From NCBI GenBank assembly GCA_023265495.1, contig JAHFTP010000016.1, positions 1 to 15,005 on the forward strand: DNA of 15,005 bases. Reading direction: 5' to 3'. Below the pieces are notes generated by a model. The model did no database searches, was not told the origin of the DNA, and saw only the letters and a program-made list of their open reading frames with translations. Shown here one piece after another: positions 1-7,568 of this stretch. The stretch's first letter is position 1. The number at the start of each line of letters is the position of its first letter. Source of the DNA: Chlamydiota bacterium. Its GTDB lineage: Bacteria; Chlamydiota; Chlamydiia; Chlamydiales; Rhabdochlamydiaceae. The position numbers were made by a program, and so were the translations under genes.

Positions 1-1134
1 TTGGCTCGCGATGCCACTCAGGCAAAGTGGAGGGGGCCTGTCGTGATTGACGAACTGCCGTACTTGATTTCCGGATCACCGGAGCTTGCCAGCGTTTTGC
101 AAACATTCATCGATCACGAGGCAAAAAAAGCAAATTTAGTCGTGGTGCTTTGTGGATCTTCACAGCGAATGATGCAGAGCGCTATTTTGGATGAATCGTC
201 GCCTCTGTATGGACGCGCCGATGAGCTTATTAAACTTCGTCCCATTGCCATCGGATACATGCAGCAAGCCTTAAAACTGAAAACGCCCAGAAATGTGGTA
301 GAAGCCTATGCCATTTGGGGCGGCATTCCCCGTTATTGGGATCTTGCAAGCAAAGTGAAAGGAGATCTCTATGAAACAATTGATCAATTAGTACTAGATC
401 CAATAAGCCCTCTACATGAAGAGCCTCAACGTCTTCTGCGTGAAGAGTCCCCTCCAGCAATCCATTTAAGACCTATTCTGGATGCGATCGGGCTCGGAGC
501 AAATCGCCTTTCCGAAGTAGCAAGCCGCATGGGAATCTCTGCGACAGCTCTTGGCCATCCGATTGAACGGCTGATCGAACTAGATCTCATTCAAAGAGAA
601 AACTCTTACGGGAGCGACCCTCAAAACTCCAAAAAAACCCTCTATAAGATCAAAGATCCTTTTCTCCGTTTTTGGTTTAACGTGGTTGCTTCAAGACGGA
701 GTCTATTTGCTCATGTGTCTACTTCCATTCGCTATCAGTGGCTAAAAGAAGGCCTTCCCGCTCTTTTTGCCACAACCTGGGAAGAGCTTTGTAGAGCAGC
801 GGTTCCTCTACTTTCTGAAAAATGGGAAGCAATCTATGAACCGGCAGGCAGGTTTTGGCAAGGGCAAGGCCCCGAATGGGATATTTTATCTCAATCGCCA
901 GAAGGTCGCCATTTTTTGATTGGCGAAGCGAAATGGACAGAAAAAAAACCGTCGGCCCGGTGGATACAAAAAGCCATACAAGACTTAAAAAACAAAGGCA
1001 TTCCTCCTGTGGAGAGACATCCTCGAGCTCAAGTTCACTATGTTCTTTTTGTCCCTGAAAAACCCAAAGGGCTTATACTCCCTGAAGACTGCCGTGTGAT
1101 AGAGGCAAAAGAAGTCATAACTGCATTGCGTTAA
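1..1134 (+). CDS. ATPase_2/DUF234-type AAA ATPase, C-terminal part (5' end off window)
   Basis: The reading frame is open from the first base, and the usual N-terminal Walker A region is absent, so the true start lies upstream and only about 377 residues are visible. What is seen: a Walker B strand VVIDEL at residues 14-19, a sensor-1-like strand ending in CGSS at about 47-54, a winged-helix-like stretch at about 155-200, and a C-terminal domain containing PEWDIL (291-296) and IGEAKW (307-312). The E/WD...ExK spacing resembles the PD-(D/E)xK nuclease core known in DUF234. Proteins of this family occur in many bacteria and archaea and their cellular role is poorly known; it is not possible to name a target. 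The gene ends with TAA and is followed by 240 bp without a gene. The family call is fairly secure, the nuclease activity is inference. Confidence 0.85.
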   Translation: MARDATQAKWRGPVVIDELPYLISGSPELASVLQTFIDHEAKKANLVVVLCGSSQRMMQSAILDESSPLYGRADELIKLRPIAIGYMQQALKLKTPRNVVEAYAIWGGIPRYWDLASKVKGDLYETIDQLVLDPISPLHEEPQRLLREESPPAIHLRPILDAIGLGANRLSEVASRMGISATALGHPIERLIELDLIQRENSYGSDPQNSKKTLYKIKDPFLRFWFNVVASRRSLFAHVSTSIRYQWLKEGLPALFATTWEELCRAAVPLLSEKWEAIYEPAGRFWQGQGPEWDILSQSPEGRHFLIGEAKWTEKKPSARWIQKAIQDLKNKGIPPVERHPRAQVHYVLFVPEKPKGLILPEDCRVIEAKEVITALR

Positions 1135-1195
1135 AAACACCCATTATTTTCTGACTTCAATTTCCCTGCAAAATATCCAAGTCTGCTCAAAAACA

Positions 1196-1244
1196 ATGGA
1201 ATGCAATCCATGTTTTATCGACAAAAACAAGGATTGCATTCCAT
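1196..1244. repeat. 14-bp perfect inverted repeat (hairpin)
   Basis: The left arm ATGGAATGCAATCC (1196-1209) and the right arm GGATTGCATTCCAT (1231-1244) are exact reverse complements, separated by 21 bases. The left arm together with its flanks is itself nearly palindromic (AAAACA-ATGGA ... TCCAT-GTTTT). A second small AT-only hairpin, CTTATT-TTTT-AATAAG, lies at 1250-1265. The structure is 62 bp after the ATPase stop codon and could serve as its terminator, but there is no clean run of T directly after the right arm. It could also be a remnant end of a small mobile element. Function is not known. Confidence 0.6.
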
Positions 1245-1325
1245 ATAAACTTATTTTTTAATAAGCAAATCATTTATATACAACGTATTACAGAATAAAA
1301 ACTGAATGAAGAGACACCAAAATAC

Positions 1326-1351
1326 AAGGACAGGGATCACTCCCGGTCCTT
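1326..1351 (-). terminator. Rho-independent-type terminator of the porin-like gene
   Basis: AAGGAC-A-GGGA-TCAC-TCCC-G-GTCCTT forms an 11-step stem with a single A/G mismatch and a 4-nt loop. On the minus strand it begins 24 nt beyond the stop of the 425-aa porin-like gene and is followed by GTATTTT, a short imperfect T tract. Position and GC-rich stem fit an intrinsic terminator. Confidence 0.65.
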
Positions 1352-1374
1352 ATTATAACACTCTGATTTTGCTA

Positions 1375-2652
1375 CTAGAATCCGTAGATGAACTCTATCT
1401 CGTATTGCTTATAGCGGCGGAAAGGCCCGATGTCTTGATCTAACGTGATAGACTGTTGCCATTGCTGTTGTAGGTTTATGTTATTGGATAGAAGGTAGTC
1501 TAGTGTCATAACGAAACCTCTATAGTTTCCATTACCTGCAGCCGTAGCTTTAGTAGTGGGAGTAGAAGCGCCCGGACCACTTACACCTACCGTATATAAC
1601 CCGGCATTGGCGGCATTACCAGGGCCGATACCGGAGTTGTCGTAATCGGGAACACATTGTGCAGCCAGGACTTGATAGTTAATGTCAAAAGACCAATCGC
1701 CTTTCTTCTTAAGCTCTCCGATCGTAAAGCCTAAGTACCCGCCGAAGTTGGCTTTCTTATGATCTGTGATTGTATGCTCTCTTGCAGCAAAGTTATAAAG
1801 ACCTGCGAGGTACACAGTGACAGATCGATTCAGAGGCTGTGGAAGGAATTTATACCCAAGTAAAAGTTGAGAGACTAAAAACTCAAACTTCAGACGATCG
1901 AACTCGTGTTTGAAACTCTTGGTATTCCAATCAATTAAGGAAAGCTTTGTATAGAGGCCTGTGTTAACAATATTGAGAAGGCCAAGCTCTCCTACATAAC
2001 CGTAATGATTATTTCGTTCATCGATGACAAATGTTCCTACATGGGTATAAAAGTCGCCCACCTTATCGAAGCTGACATCATATTTGAGCAGGAGGCCATC
2101 AAAAAAGGCATTGAACTCGAGTTTAGAATCAAAGGTGGTACTCAGCCTTTTTCTGCCCGCTTCAAAGTCTAGATAGTAGGTATCTTGATCCAAGATCCTG
2201 GCACCCCAATAGGCTTTTTCTAATTTGATCCTATCTAAGGTTCCGCCGAAAACACCGGCATTGTTATCAAACTCTAGCTTGATGGCAGCCCAAGTGCGGT
2301 CGGTTCGATAATCTAACATGATATTGACTTCGATGTCATATCCTTGCGCAGGAAATACACCGCCACCCGGAGCCTTTATAGCAGCGCCATTGCCGCGCTG
2401 TTTCACTCCATTTACCGTTTCACCCGTAGTTTGAAACTCTGTCCTTACCTCACCGCTTAAGGAGAGGTTCCCTCCGATCTCTTTTAAGGTAACTTGTCTT
2501 TTTGTGTTGATCCATTCACGGATGGCTTGGATATCTACATCATCTGTATCTGTTTCTTTATCAATAGTATCTGCAAAAAGGGATCCCACTAAAAAGAAGG
2601 AAGTGAATAGAAACAAAAACTGAATAGATCGCAGACTACGCATCCTGAACAT
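1375..2652 (-). CDS. Porin-like outer-membrane beta-barrel protein, 425 aa
   Basis: This is predicted to be an exported outer-membrane beta-barrel. The N-terminus (MFRMRSLRS then a run of L/F/T/S ending VGSLFA before DT) is a classical signal peptide of about 27 residues. The rest alternates short amphipathic strands rich in Tyr, Phe and Gly, and the chain ends in YGF, the terminal aromatic residue expected for BamA-assembled barrels. A Gly/Ala/Thr-rich loop lies near residues 345-375. The frame extends to a TTG at 2673, but the ATG at 2652 has a good ribosome site (GGAG, 7 nt upstream) and is preferred; ATG at 2643 is also possible. Chlamydiae carry several porins of this general type (CT372/OprB-like, PorB, MOMP-like); I cannot say which one this belongs to. 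It has its own candidate promoter and a terminator. Substrate unknown. Confidence 0.8.
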   Translation of the reverse strand: MFRMRSLRSIQFLFLFTSFFLVGSLFADTIDKETDTDDVDIQAIREWINTKRQVTLKEIGGNLSLSGEVRTEFQTTGETVNGVKQRGNGAAIKAPGGGVFPAQGYDIEVNIMLDYRTDRTWAAIKLEFDNNAGVFGGTLDRIKLEKAYWGARILDQDTYYLDFEAGRKRLSTTFDSKLEFNAFFDGLLLKYDVSFDKVGDFYTHVGTFVIDERNNHYGYVGELGLLNIVNTGLYTKLSLIDWNTKSFKHEFDRLKFEFLVSQLLLGYKFLPQPLNRSVTVYLAGLYNFAAREHTITDHKKANFGGYLGFTIGELKKKGDWSFDINYQVLAAQCVPDYDNSGIGPGNAANAGLYTVGVSGPGASTPTTKATAAGNGNYRGFVMTLDYLLSNNINLQQQWQQSITLDQDIGPFRRYKQYEIEFIYGF

Positions 2653-2723
2653 ACCTTTTCTCCATGTTACCAAAAAACCAATATTAATCTACTTTTACTA
2701 AAGGAAATTAAATGACATGAAGA

Positions 2724-2752
2724 CTTATAGTACTTTACCCAATTAAATACAA
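2724..2752 (-). promoter_or_regulatory. Candidate sigma-70-type promoter of the 425-aa porin-like gene
   Basis: Minus-strand TTGTAT (2752-2747), a 17-nt spacer, then TATAAG (2729-2724). The -10 matches 5 of 6 consensus bases, the -35 only 3 of 6. It leaves a leader of roughly 65 nt before the start codon. The same TTGTAT/17-nt layout occurs in front of thrS, which adds some support. Confidence 0.4.
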
Positions 2753-2776
2753 AGGAAACCGCTAGCTCAAAGGCGC

Positions 2777-3580
2777 CTAGAAGCGAAAATCTATTGCAGC
2801 GGTAGCTGCTGTCTCATCAAAAATTCTAGCTTCGAGGCTGGCGGATAAGGCGCGATCGGCTGCAAGGCTAAAACCGAAAAAGAGGCCGACGGGATAGGTG
2901 TTTTTGATCGTAAATTTCTCTTTGGGAAATATCGCCTTCAGAGAGGAAAGGTGTCTGACTTTGGTGTTCACATTTAGATAGTTAATCCCAATATAAGGAA
3001 TAAAAAAGGAGATCTTGTGTGAGATGCCAATGCCCAGCTGCCATTGCTGATCTCTTATTTCTGCTCCACGCGTTTCTACAGAGGATCCATGTAAGTGAAT
3101 CGAGTGAATGTCCGGAAAAGCCACAAAATATTTGGCATCGACGCCCATTTTCGTTTCTCCCCAATAGGCGACTATGGCTCTTACGCCGCCTTGATAACCA
3201 AGAGCTCGGTCCGTTTTATAATGGATATGGGTATTTGATAGGGGATTTTGCCCCATGTCCAATTGATAACTGCCAATTAACCCGTAAAGCTCTACTCTAT
3301 CCATGAAACCCATACTAAACGTCCCGGAGTTCATCGTAGACTCAAAGGAGCTGATCCCCTGATGGCAATCATCACATCCGGTAGTCATTTTCATGGTACG
3401 CTCAAAAACGATATCTCCTTGATATCCCGCTTTTATCGATAGCCATGATTCTTTGGAAATAACAAAGCCCTCCTCGGGGATTTCTGGGAGGGCAGGATTT
3501 CCATTATAGAGACAAAAACCGGGCACCATGAACAAATAGGACAAAAGCAAAAATGCATATCTCCTAAAAAATCTTTCCAT
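2777..3580 (-). CDS. MOMP-like outer-membrane protein, 267 aa
   Basis: This is likely a small outer-membrane barrel of the chlamydial MOMP-like kind. A signal peptide (MERFFRRYAF, then LLLSYLFMVPGFC) is followed by LYNGNPALP, which recalls the mature N-terminus of MOMP (Leu-Pro-x-Gly-Asn-Pro-Ala). The body has alternating strands and the chain ends in IDFRF, a barrel-type terminal Phe. At about 267 residues it is shorter than MOMP (about 390). The mature part has only two cysteines, both in GCDDCHQG (about residues 68-75 of this start), set in a predicted loop. The frame reaches a TTG at 3592, but the ATG at 3580 gives the cleaner signal peptide; neither has a strong ribosome site. It follows the HTH gene on the same strand with a 74-bp gap. 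MOMP-like assignment is inferred from short similarity and overall architecture. Confidence 0.75.
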   Translation of the reverse strand: MERFFRRYAFLLLSYLFMVPGFCLYNGNPALPEIPEEGFVISKESWLSIKAGYQGDIVFERTMKMTTGCDDCHQGISSFESTMNSGTFSMGFMDRVELYGLIGSYQLDMGQNPLSNTHIHYKTDRALGYQGGVRAIVAYWGETKMGVDAKYFVAFPDIHSIHLHGSSVETRGAEIRDQQWQLGIGISHKISFFIPYIGINYLNVNTKVRHLSSLKAIFPKEKFTIKNTYPVGLFFGFSLAADRALSASLEARIFDETAATAAIDFRF

Positions 3581-3647
3581 AGGCCTCGGCAAATTTTTTC
3601 TATAGAATCGGACATTACCATCTTACATGGGAATTTGCAAAAGGATT

Positions 3648-3662
3648 TTCTCTATTAGAGAA
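3648..3662 (-). terminator. Weak hairpin at the 3' end of the HTH gene
   Basis: TTCTCT-ATT-AGAGAA is a 6-bp stem with a 3-nt loop, overlapping the last codons and the stop of the HTH gene on the minus strand and followed by AATCCTTTT. It may end or attenuate transcription of the HTH/DUF2975 operon, but the stem is short and AT-rich. Confidence 0.3.
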
Positions 3663-3882
3663 CTATAGATTCCTCCCTTTCTTCTTGGTAGGAAAGAATA
3701 TCTCCCGGCTGACACTGCAAAATCTCACAGAGCGCTTCTAATGTAGAAAAACGTATGGCCTTGGCTTTTCCCGTTTTTAAAATGGAAAGGTTTTGTTCTG
3801 TAAGCCCAATGGCCTCTGCAACGTCCTTTGATCGCATCTTTTTTTTAGCGAGGATCACGTCTAAATTCACAATGATAGGCAT
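3655..3882 (-). CDS. XRE/Cro-type HTH regulator, YozG-like (HTH_26), 75 aa
   Basis: This small protein is almost entirely one helix-turn-helix domain: MPIIVNLDVILAKKKM, then SKDVAEAIGLTEQNLSILK (about residues 18-36) as the DNA-binding helices, and KAIRFSTLEALCEILQCQPG as the conserved second half. The pattern is that of YozG-like regulators, which are typically encoded beside a DUF2975 membrane protein, as here: the gene lies 18 bp after the DUF2975 stop on the same strand. The start ATG has AAGGA about 8-9 nt upstream. It is presumably cytoplasmic and may regulate its own operon, whose promoter is flanked by a palindrome. The target and signal are not known. Confidence 0.9.
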   Translation of the reverse strand: MPIIVNLDVILAKKKMRSKDVAEAIGLTEQNLSILKTGKAKAIRFSTLEALCEILQCQPGDILSYQEEREESIVL

Positions 3883-3900
3883 AGAATCTGTTCCTTTTTA

Positions 3901-4470
3901 TTATACAGTGGCTTCTTGTTCTTCTTGCAGCTTTCTTCCCTCTTCCATAACCCAGGAAATAAGAAGAATACTAGCTCCTACCACTAGGAATTTTACCTGC
4001 TCAGGCCCTACTGCCACAGCCACCATCCTCTGCCCCGGAGGATTACTAAACGTCACCGTTAAGCTCATAAGCGCGTAATAAAAAGGATGGATGAGCTGGT
4101 TGAGGACGACACAATACCCGATCTTCCTTAGGCACTGAACACTCGTCTTAGAAAAAATTTCTAGTTGCTCATAGCTTCGAAAGAGTTTGGCTAAAAAAAG
4201 CAGAGCTACCACACTAATGGAGGTAGGGATCAAACTCACCAAGAAAGCTAAAAATTTGACACCCCCATCCATCTCCATAATGGGCTTTATATAGACTCCT
4301 TGCATAGAAATCTCCGGCATCTCATTCCAATACATCCACGGCTTTAAAAAGGGATATCCATTACTCACCCAATAACCTGCAGTCAGGATAGGTAAAGAGC
4401 ACGCCGCGATAAAAAAGGCCACTTTTAATAGGCGGCTGAGTCTTTGGATTTTTTGTTTTGCCTCTGTCAT
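3901..4470 (-). CDS. DUF2975 family membrane protein, 189 aa
   Basis: This is an inner-membrane protein with four hydrophobic segments (roughly residues 14-33, 70-95, 118-140 and 157-176) and a charged cytoplasmic-looking tail, GRKLQEEQEATV, that is characteristic of DUF2975. AGGAG lies 7 nt before the ATG. It is the first gene of a two-gene operon with the YozG-like regulator. In the family this pairing is widespread, and a membrane sensor or anti-regulator relationship with the HTH partner is often assumed but not proven; that is inference here too. The pairing is more common in Firmicutes and Bacteroidetes, so acquisition by transfer is possible. Confidence 0.88.
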   Translation of the reverse strand: MTEAKQKIQRLSRLLKVAFFIAACSLPILTAGYWVSNGYPFLKPWMYWNEMPEISMQGVYIKPIMEMDGGVKFLAFLVSLIPTSISVVALLFLAKLFRSYEQLEIFSKTSVQCLRKIGYCVVLNQLIHPFYYALMSLTVTFSNPPGQRMVAVAVGPEQVKFLVVGASILLISWVMEEGRKLQEEQEATV

Positions 4471-4505
4471 ATGAATCTCCTTATGTGTTGAATGACAAAG
4501 GCCGA

Positions 4506-4534
4506 ATTATCGCTATTCGATCATTTATAGTCAA
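4506..4534 (-). promoter_or_regulatory. Near-consensus sigma-70-type promoter of the DUF2975/HTH operon
   Basis: Minus-strand TTGACT (4534-4529; 5 of 6 bases match), exactly 17 nt, then GATAAT (4511-4506; 5 of 6 match). The predicted start is about 30 nt before the ATG of the DUF2975 gene. This is the best promoter match seen in the window. Confidence 0.7.
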
Positions 4535-4540
4535 ATAACA

Positions 4541-4556
4541 TTCATTTTTTAATGAA
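4541..4556. other. AT-only palindrome beside the -35 box
   Basis: TTCATT-TTTT-AATGAA is a perfect 6-bp inverted repeat with a 4-nt loop, 6 bp upstream of the -35 of the DUF2975/HTH promoter and 9 bp downstream of the 972-aa gene's stop. It could be an operator for the HTH protein or a weak end-of-gene hairpin for the large gene. The sequence alone does not decide. Confidence 0.4.
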
Positions 4557-4565
4557 AATCGGCGA

Positions 4566-7484
4566 TTAAATCTTATACTCAAAGATCGTGCTATATTCTT
4601 CCGGCTTGCAATACACACTCCAAGAATCTTTGCCTTGGCCTTTAAGATAACTGTCCCAGGCAGACATTTTCACTCCTTCCGCTCCGGATGGCTTCACCCT
4701 CCACAGCTCTAGCTGCTCATTTCCCGGGTTTACCACAAAGGCAAAGTAATTTTCTGACCAGTTGGTATCGGCAAAGAATAGAGGCCTTGGGCTTGACAGC
4801 TTGAGCTCGGAGGCTCTGCTTGCCACATAGAAATGGATGTCGAAGGGATATTCATCAAGTGCAGCGAGCAAGCAGAGTTTGGCATAGTCTCTAAGCATCC
4901 TAGCTGAAAAGATCTCCTGCGATCTGTCAGGAAGGAAAGAAAAAATCTCTGCTCTTATTCTTGTGTCCAAAACGGGAGAGAGGACTTTTTCTAGGTGGTG
5001 CTTATATAAATCGCCGGAGAATAGGGGCAGCTCTCGAAAAAGAAGAGCATCTAACTCATCTAAGAGAGTGCTCTTAACAGAGGAGGGAAAATGTTTCTCT
5101 GCCAGTTCCTTGCGAAACTCTTGGATGGAGCAACTGTCTCCTAGAGGAGAAAACGACAAAGTTATCCTTTTTTTTACGACGGTAGAAATATGGCTTTCAA
5201 AAAGCTCTGCCAAAAACCGTTGTTCATCTGCTGACAAGGTAATAGAAGAATAAAATTGGCGCGAGGGGTTTATGAATTGATCCCTTACCCAGCTATAGGT
5301 GAATATGGGATCTTCCCATCCTTTTTTATACTCCTCCCAGCCGGGATACATGACAAAAGCATGAGTGGGAGAGCTCATTAACAAACCTTTATTTCTATCT
5401 TTGGCGTATAGCAATGTCGTCTGATAAGAGATGTTTTTGATTGCATCGATAAGAAAGATTAAAAGCTCTTGTTCACTTTCTACTTTGCGGTGTTCTTCCG
5501 TCATGTCTGCTTCTCTTTTATAATAGGTCTTGAGCAGGGTATTCATCGTCCCACCGGAAGTATAAGCCCAGGGTTTTTTCTCCATTTTTTCGATCTGTTT
5601 AAGAGGATCTCCTTTTAATGGGAAGTTGTGAGCCTTGGCCATGCGCATGATCGCTGTTTGTAAGAACCGCTCCTCACGGACATGGGAGATCAGCAAAGAA
5701 AATACCTCTTTTATATCATTTTCCGCTCCTTCCCACTCACAGAGAGCTACAACCTGCGGTTCAATGATAGAGAAAAAGGCAGTCAAGCAATCTATATATT
5801 CTGCAGGAGAGTGGATCAAAGACCAAAGCGATGCATCGCTGCGACCATGTTTATAGACAAGGCGGAAGCCTGCAGGGCTATCATCATAGAGATGATCTAT
5901 ATGTACATCTTGCATCTCTGCATCATAGATCTCTTGGAAATACTCAGGAAATTTCTCGTCAAATTGTTTGACTAAGAAAGAATACAAATTAGAAAACTGG
6001 GAAGCTCTTTTATAGAATTTATCTCTGAGCTCCAGACAAGCATGCATATGGTGATATCTGCTTTGATACTCTACTTTAAGGCGTGCCGCTTCTTCCGCGG
6101 AGGAAGCTCTTTTTAAAAGAGTCTCCGTGCCTCTTAAATGGTCGAAGGCAAGTTCATAGTCACGTTGGAGATCTTCTAGTTTTTCATTGCTTTTTTTAAT
6201 TTTCGTATCAATGAAAGTGACGATGACCTCTCCAATGCCTCCTTGTTCTTTAGGGTCATATCCTAAGCTTGCATACATATTCCAACGAGAAAACTCCATC
6301 TTCACTTCAGAGAAGGAAGCAAGTGTAAATTCCCATGCTTTTAGAAGCAGGTTATCTGCGAGGGAGAGAAAAGCGGCTTTTACTTTTTTCTCCGCTGCAA
6401 GGAAAGCGATGCAAGCCTCATTTTTTTTTGAGAGCACGGCTTCGTGTGAAATAAACCCGGAAACAAGCCCCCTTCTACCTAGCTGTTTTTCTATTTTTTC
6501 AAAGGAAAATAAATCTTCCTCTTTGATTCCATAATGAGTAAAAAGAATATGTCGAAGGATGTTTTCCACAGAGAGGGAATCTTTCTGTTCAAACAAGGGG
6601 ATTAGCAGCGCTCGGATCTTTTCCCTTTGCTGCTGCAGGCTGCTCTCTTTTACTACAATGTCTGCTGCCTCTAGGGCAAAAAGTATCCCCGGAGAAAAAA
6701 GAGTACTTTCTAGGCCTATCATTTTCTTTAGATCCCCTACCCCATAGCTCGGACTTAGGGGAACAGAATATTCTTTGCCTTGAATAATTTTTTTTAGTCT
6801 TCCTGTAGAGAGCATTTCCAACAAATCGAGCAAAAGATTTTCCATTTGTTCTTGCCCGATGAGAATAGCTGGCGCCGTAGCAAAACAAGAGCCTACACTT
6901 TGTCTAAGGAAAGTCAGCGTGGACGCCAGCACACTTATGCGAATATGTGCATCTGAAAGAGGCGTTTGCTCCGGAAGGCCTAAAGTGTCTTTTACAATTT
7001 TTTCCGCCCAACGGTGGCAGAGAGGCTTTTGAAACTTTTTTAACAAACGGGTCAAATAGGGATTTTCTTTCCACTTCATCAAGCAAGACAGCAAGTGTTT
7101 GTGTAAGAGAAAGTCACTTTCTCCCCGAGGGAAGGGGATGGGGCCCTGCTTTTCTAGGAGGCGTATGACCTCTACTAAATGATCAGAACAGAACTCCCCC
7201 TTTTCATTGATTAGATAGGAGGCTATTTGAAGCGCACGCGACTTCGCCCGGAAACGAAAGGCATCCTGTACGCCAGAGCTCTCCATCAAGCCAGCAATAA
7301 AAAACTCCTTTTCCAAGTTAAGCAAGGCAAAAACAGGCTCTTTTCCTTTTTGCTGTACGATATGGGAAAAATAGAGCTCATAAGCCTTCCCGGGGCTGCT
7401 CTCTTTAGAAAGGATGTCTTTTCTCAAATTCTCTTTTTGCACAGGACCTCTAGGAAAAATCTTTTTTAGATTGGGGCTTCCCAC
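4566..7484 (-). CDS. Large uncharacterised protein (972 aa) with papain-like catalytic pattern
   Basis: I do not recognise a named family. No signal peptide or membrane segment is visible. The most telling parts are RQSVGSCFATAPA (194-206), which resembles the Q...GSCWA active-site segment of papain-fold cysteine peptidases with Q195 and C200; SSPTHAFVMYPGW (704-716), with H708 in a His-Ala-hydrophobic setting; and FADTNWSENYFAFVVNP (904-920), which recalls the NSWG...G/Y strand with N908-W909. The order C, H, N is that of papain, but about 500 residues separate C and H and about 200 separate H and N, so large helical insertions would be needed. Residues 425-490 look like a charged coiled coil. 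The start is a GTG; GAGAGG lies about 20 nt upstream, too far, so the start is uncertain. It is divergent from thrS. A protease or host-acting effector role is inference only; a degenerate enzyme is also possible. Confidence 0.75.
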   Translation of the reverse strand: MGSPNLKKIFPRGPVQKENLRKDILSKESSPGKAYELYFSHIVQQKGKEPVFALLNLEKEFFIAGLMESSGVQDAFRFRAKSRALQIASYLINEKGEFCSDHLVEVIRLLEKQGPIPFPRGESDFLLHKHLLSCLMKWKENPYLTRLLKKFQKPLCHRWAEKIVKDTLGLPEQTPLSDAHIRISVLASTLTFLRQSVGSCFATAPAILIGQEQMENLLLDLLEMLSTGRLKKIIQGKEYSVPLSPSYGVGDLKKMIGLESTLFSPGILFALEAADIVVKESSLQQQREKIRALLIPLFEQKDSLSVENILRHILFTHYGIKEEDLFSFEKIEKQLGRRGLVSGFISHEAVLSKKNEACIAFLAAEKKVKAAFLSLADNLLLKAWEFTLASFSEVKMEFSRWNMYASLGYDPKEQGGIGEVIVTFIDTKIKKSNEKLEDLQRDYELAFDHLRGTETLLKRASSAEEAARLKVEYQSRYHHMHACLELRDKFYKRASQFSNLYSFLVKQFDEKFPEYFQEIYDAEMQDVHIDHLYDDSPAGFRLVYKHGRSDASLWSLIHSPAEYIDCLTAFFSIIEPQVVALCEWEGAENDIKEVFSLLISHVREERFLQTAIMRMAKAHNFPLKGDPLKQIEKMEKKPWAYTSGGTMNTLLKTYYKREADMTEEHRKVESEQELLIFLIDAIKNISYQTTLLYAKDRNKGLLMSSPTHAFVMYPGWEEYKKGWEDPIFTYSWVRDQFINPSRQFYSSITLSADEQRFLAELFESHISTVVKKRITLSFSPLGDSCSIQEFRKELAEKHFPSSVKSTLLDELDALLFRELPLFSGDLYKHHLEKVLSPVLDTRIRAEIFSFLPDRSQEIFSARMLRDYAKLCLLAALDEYPFDIHFYVASRASELKLSSPRPLFFADTNWSENYFAFVVNPGNEQLELWRVKPSGAEGVKMSAWDSYLKGQGKDSWSVYCKPEEYSTIFEYKI

Positions 7485-7492
7485 TTTTAGAT

Positions 7493-7521
7493 TTGTATTT
7501 TGTTCCTCTCTAAATTACAAT
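7493..7521 (+). promoter_or_regulatory. Candidate sigma-70-type promoter of the thrS unit
   Basis: TTGTAT (7493-7498), 17 nt, TACAAT (7516-7521; 5 of 6 match). This leaves a leader of about 41 nt before the thrS ATG at 7569. It lies inside the 84-bp divergent gap, so it overlaps the leader of the 972-aa gene on the other strand, and the two could influence each other. Confidence 0.45.
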
Positions 7522-7568
7522 TACCTCAAAAACTCCTTTCGAACAATACAAATAAGGTGCAGTAGAAG

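Noticed and set aside
3019..3306. Plus-strand ORF of 95 codons inside the MOMP-like gene
   Set aside because: It lies fully antisense to a gene with a good signal peptide and barrel pattern, and its protein shows no recognisable features.
3350..3380. CDDCH in the 267-aa outer-membrane protein as a c-type heme site
   Set aside because: A single CxxCH in a barrel protein, with no other cytochrome feature around it, is weak evidence; kept only as a cysteine-pair observation.
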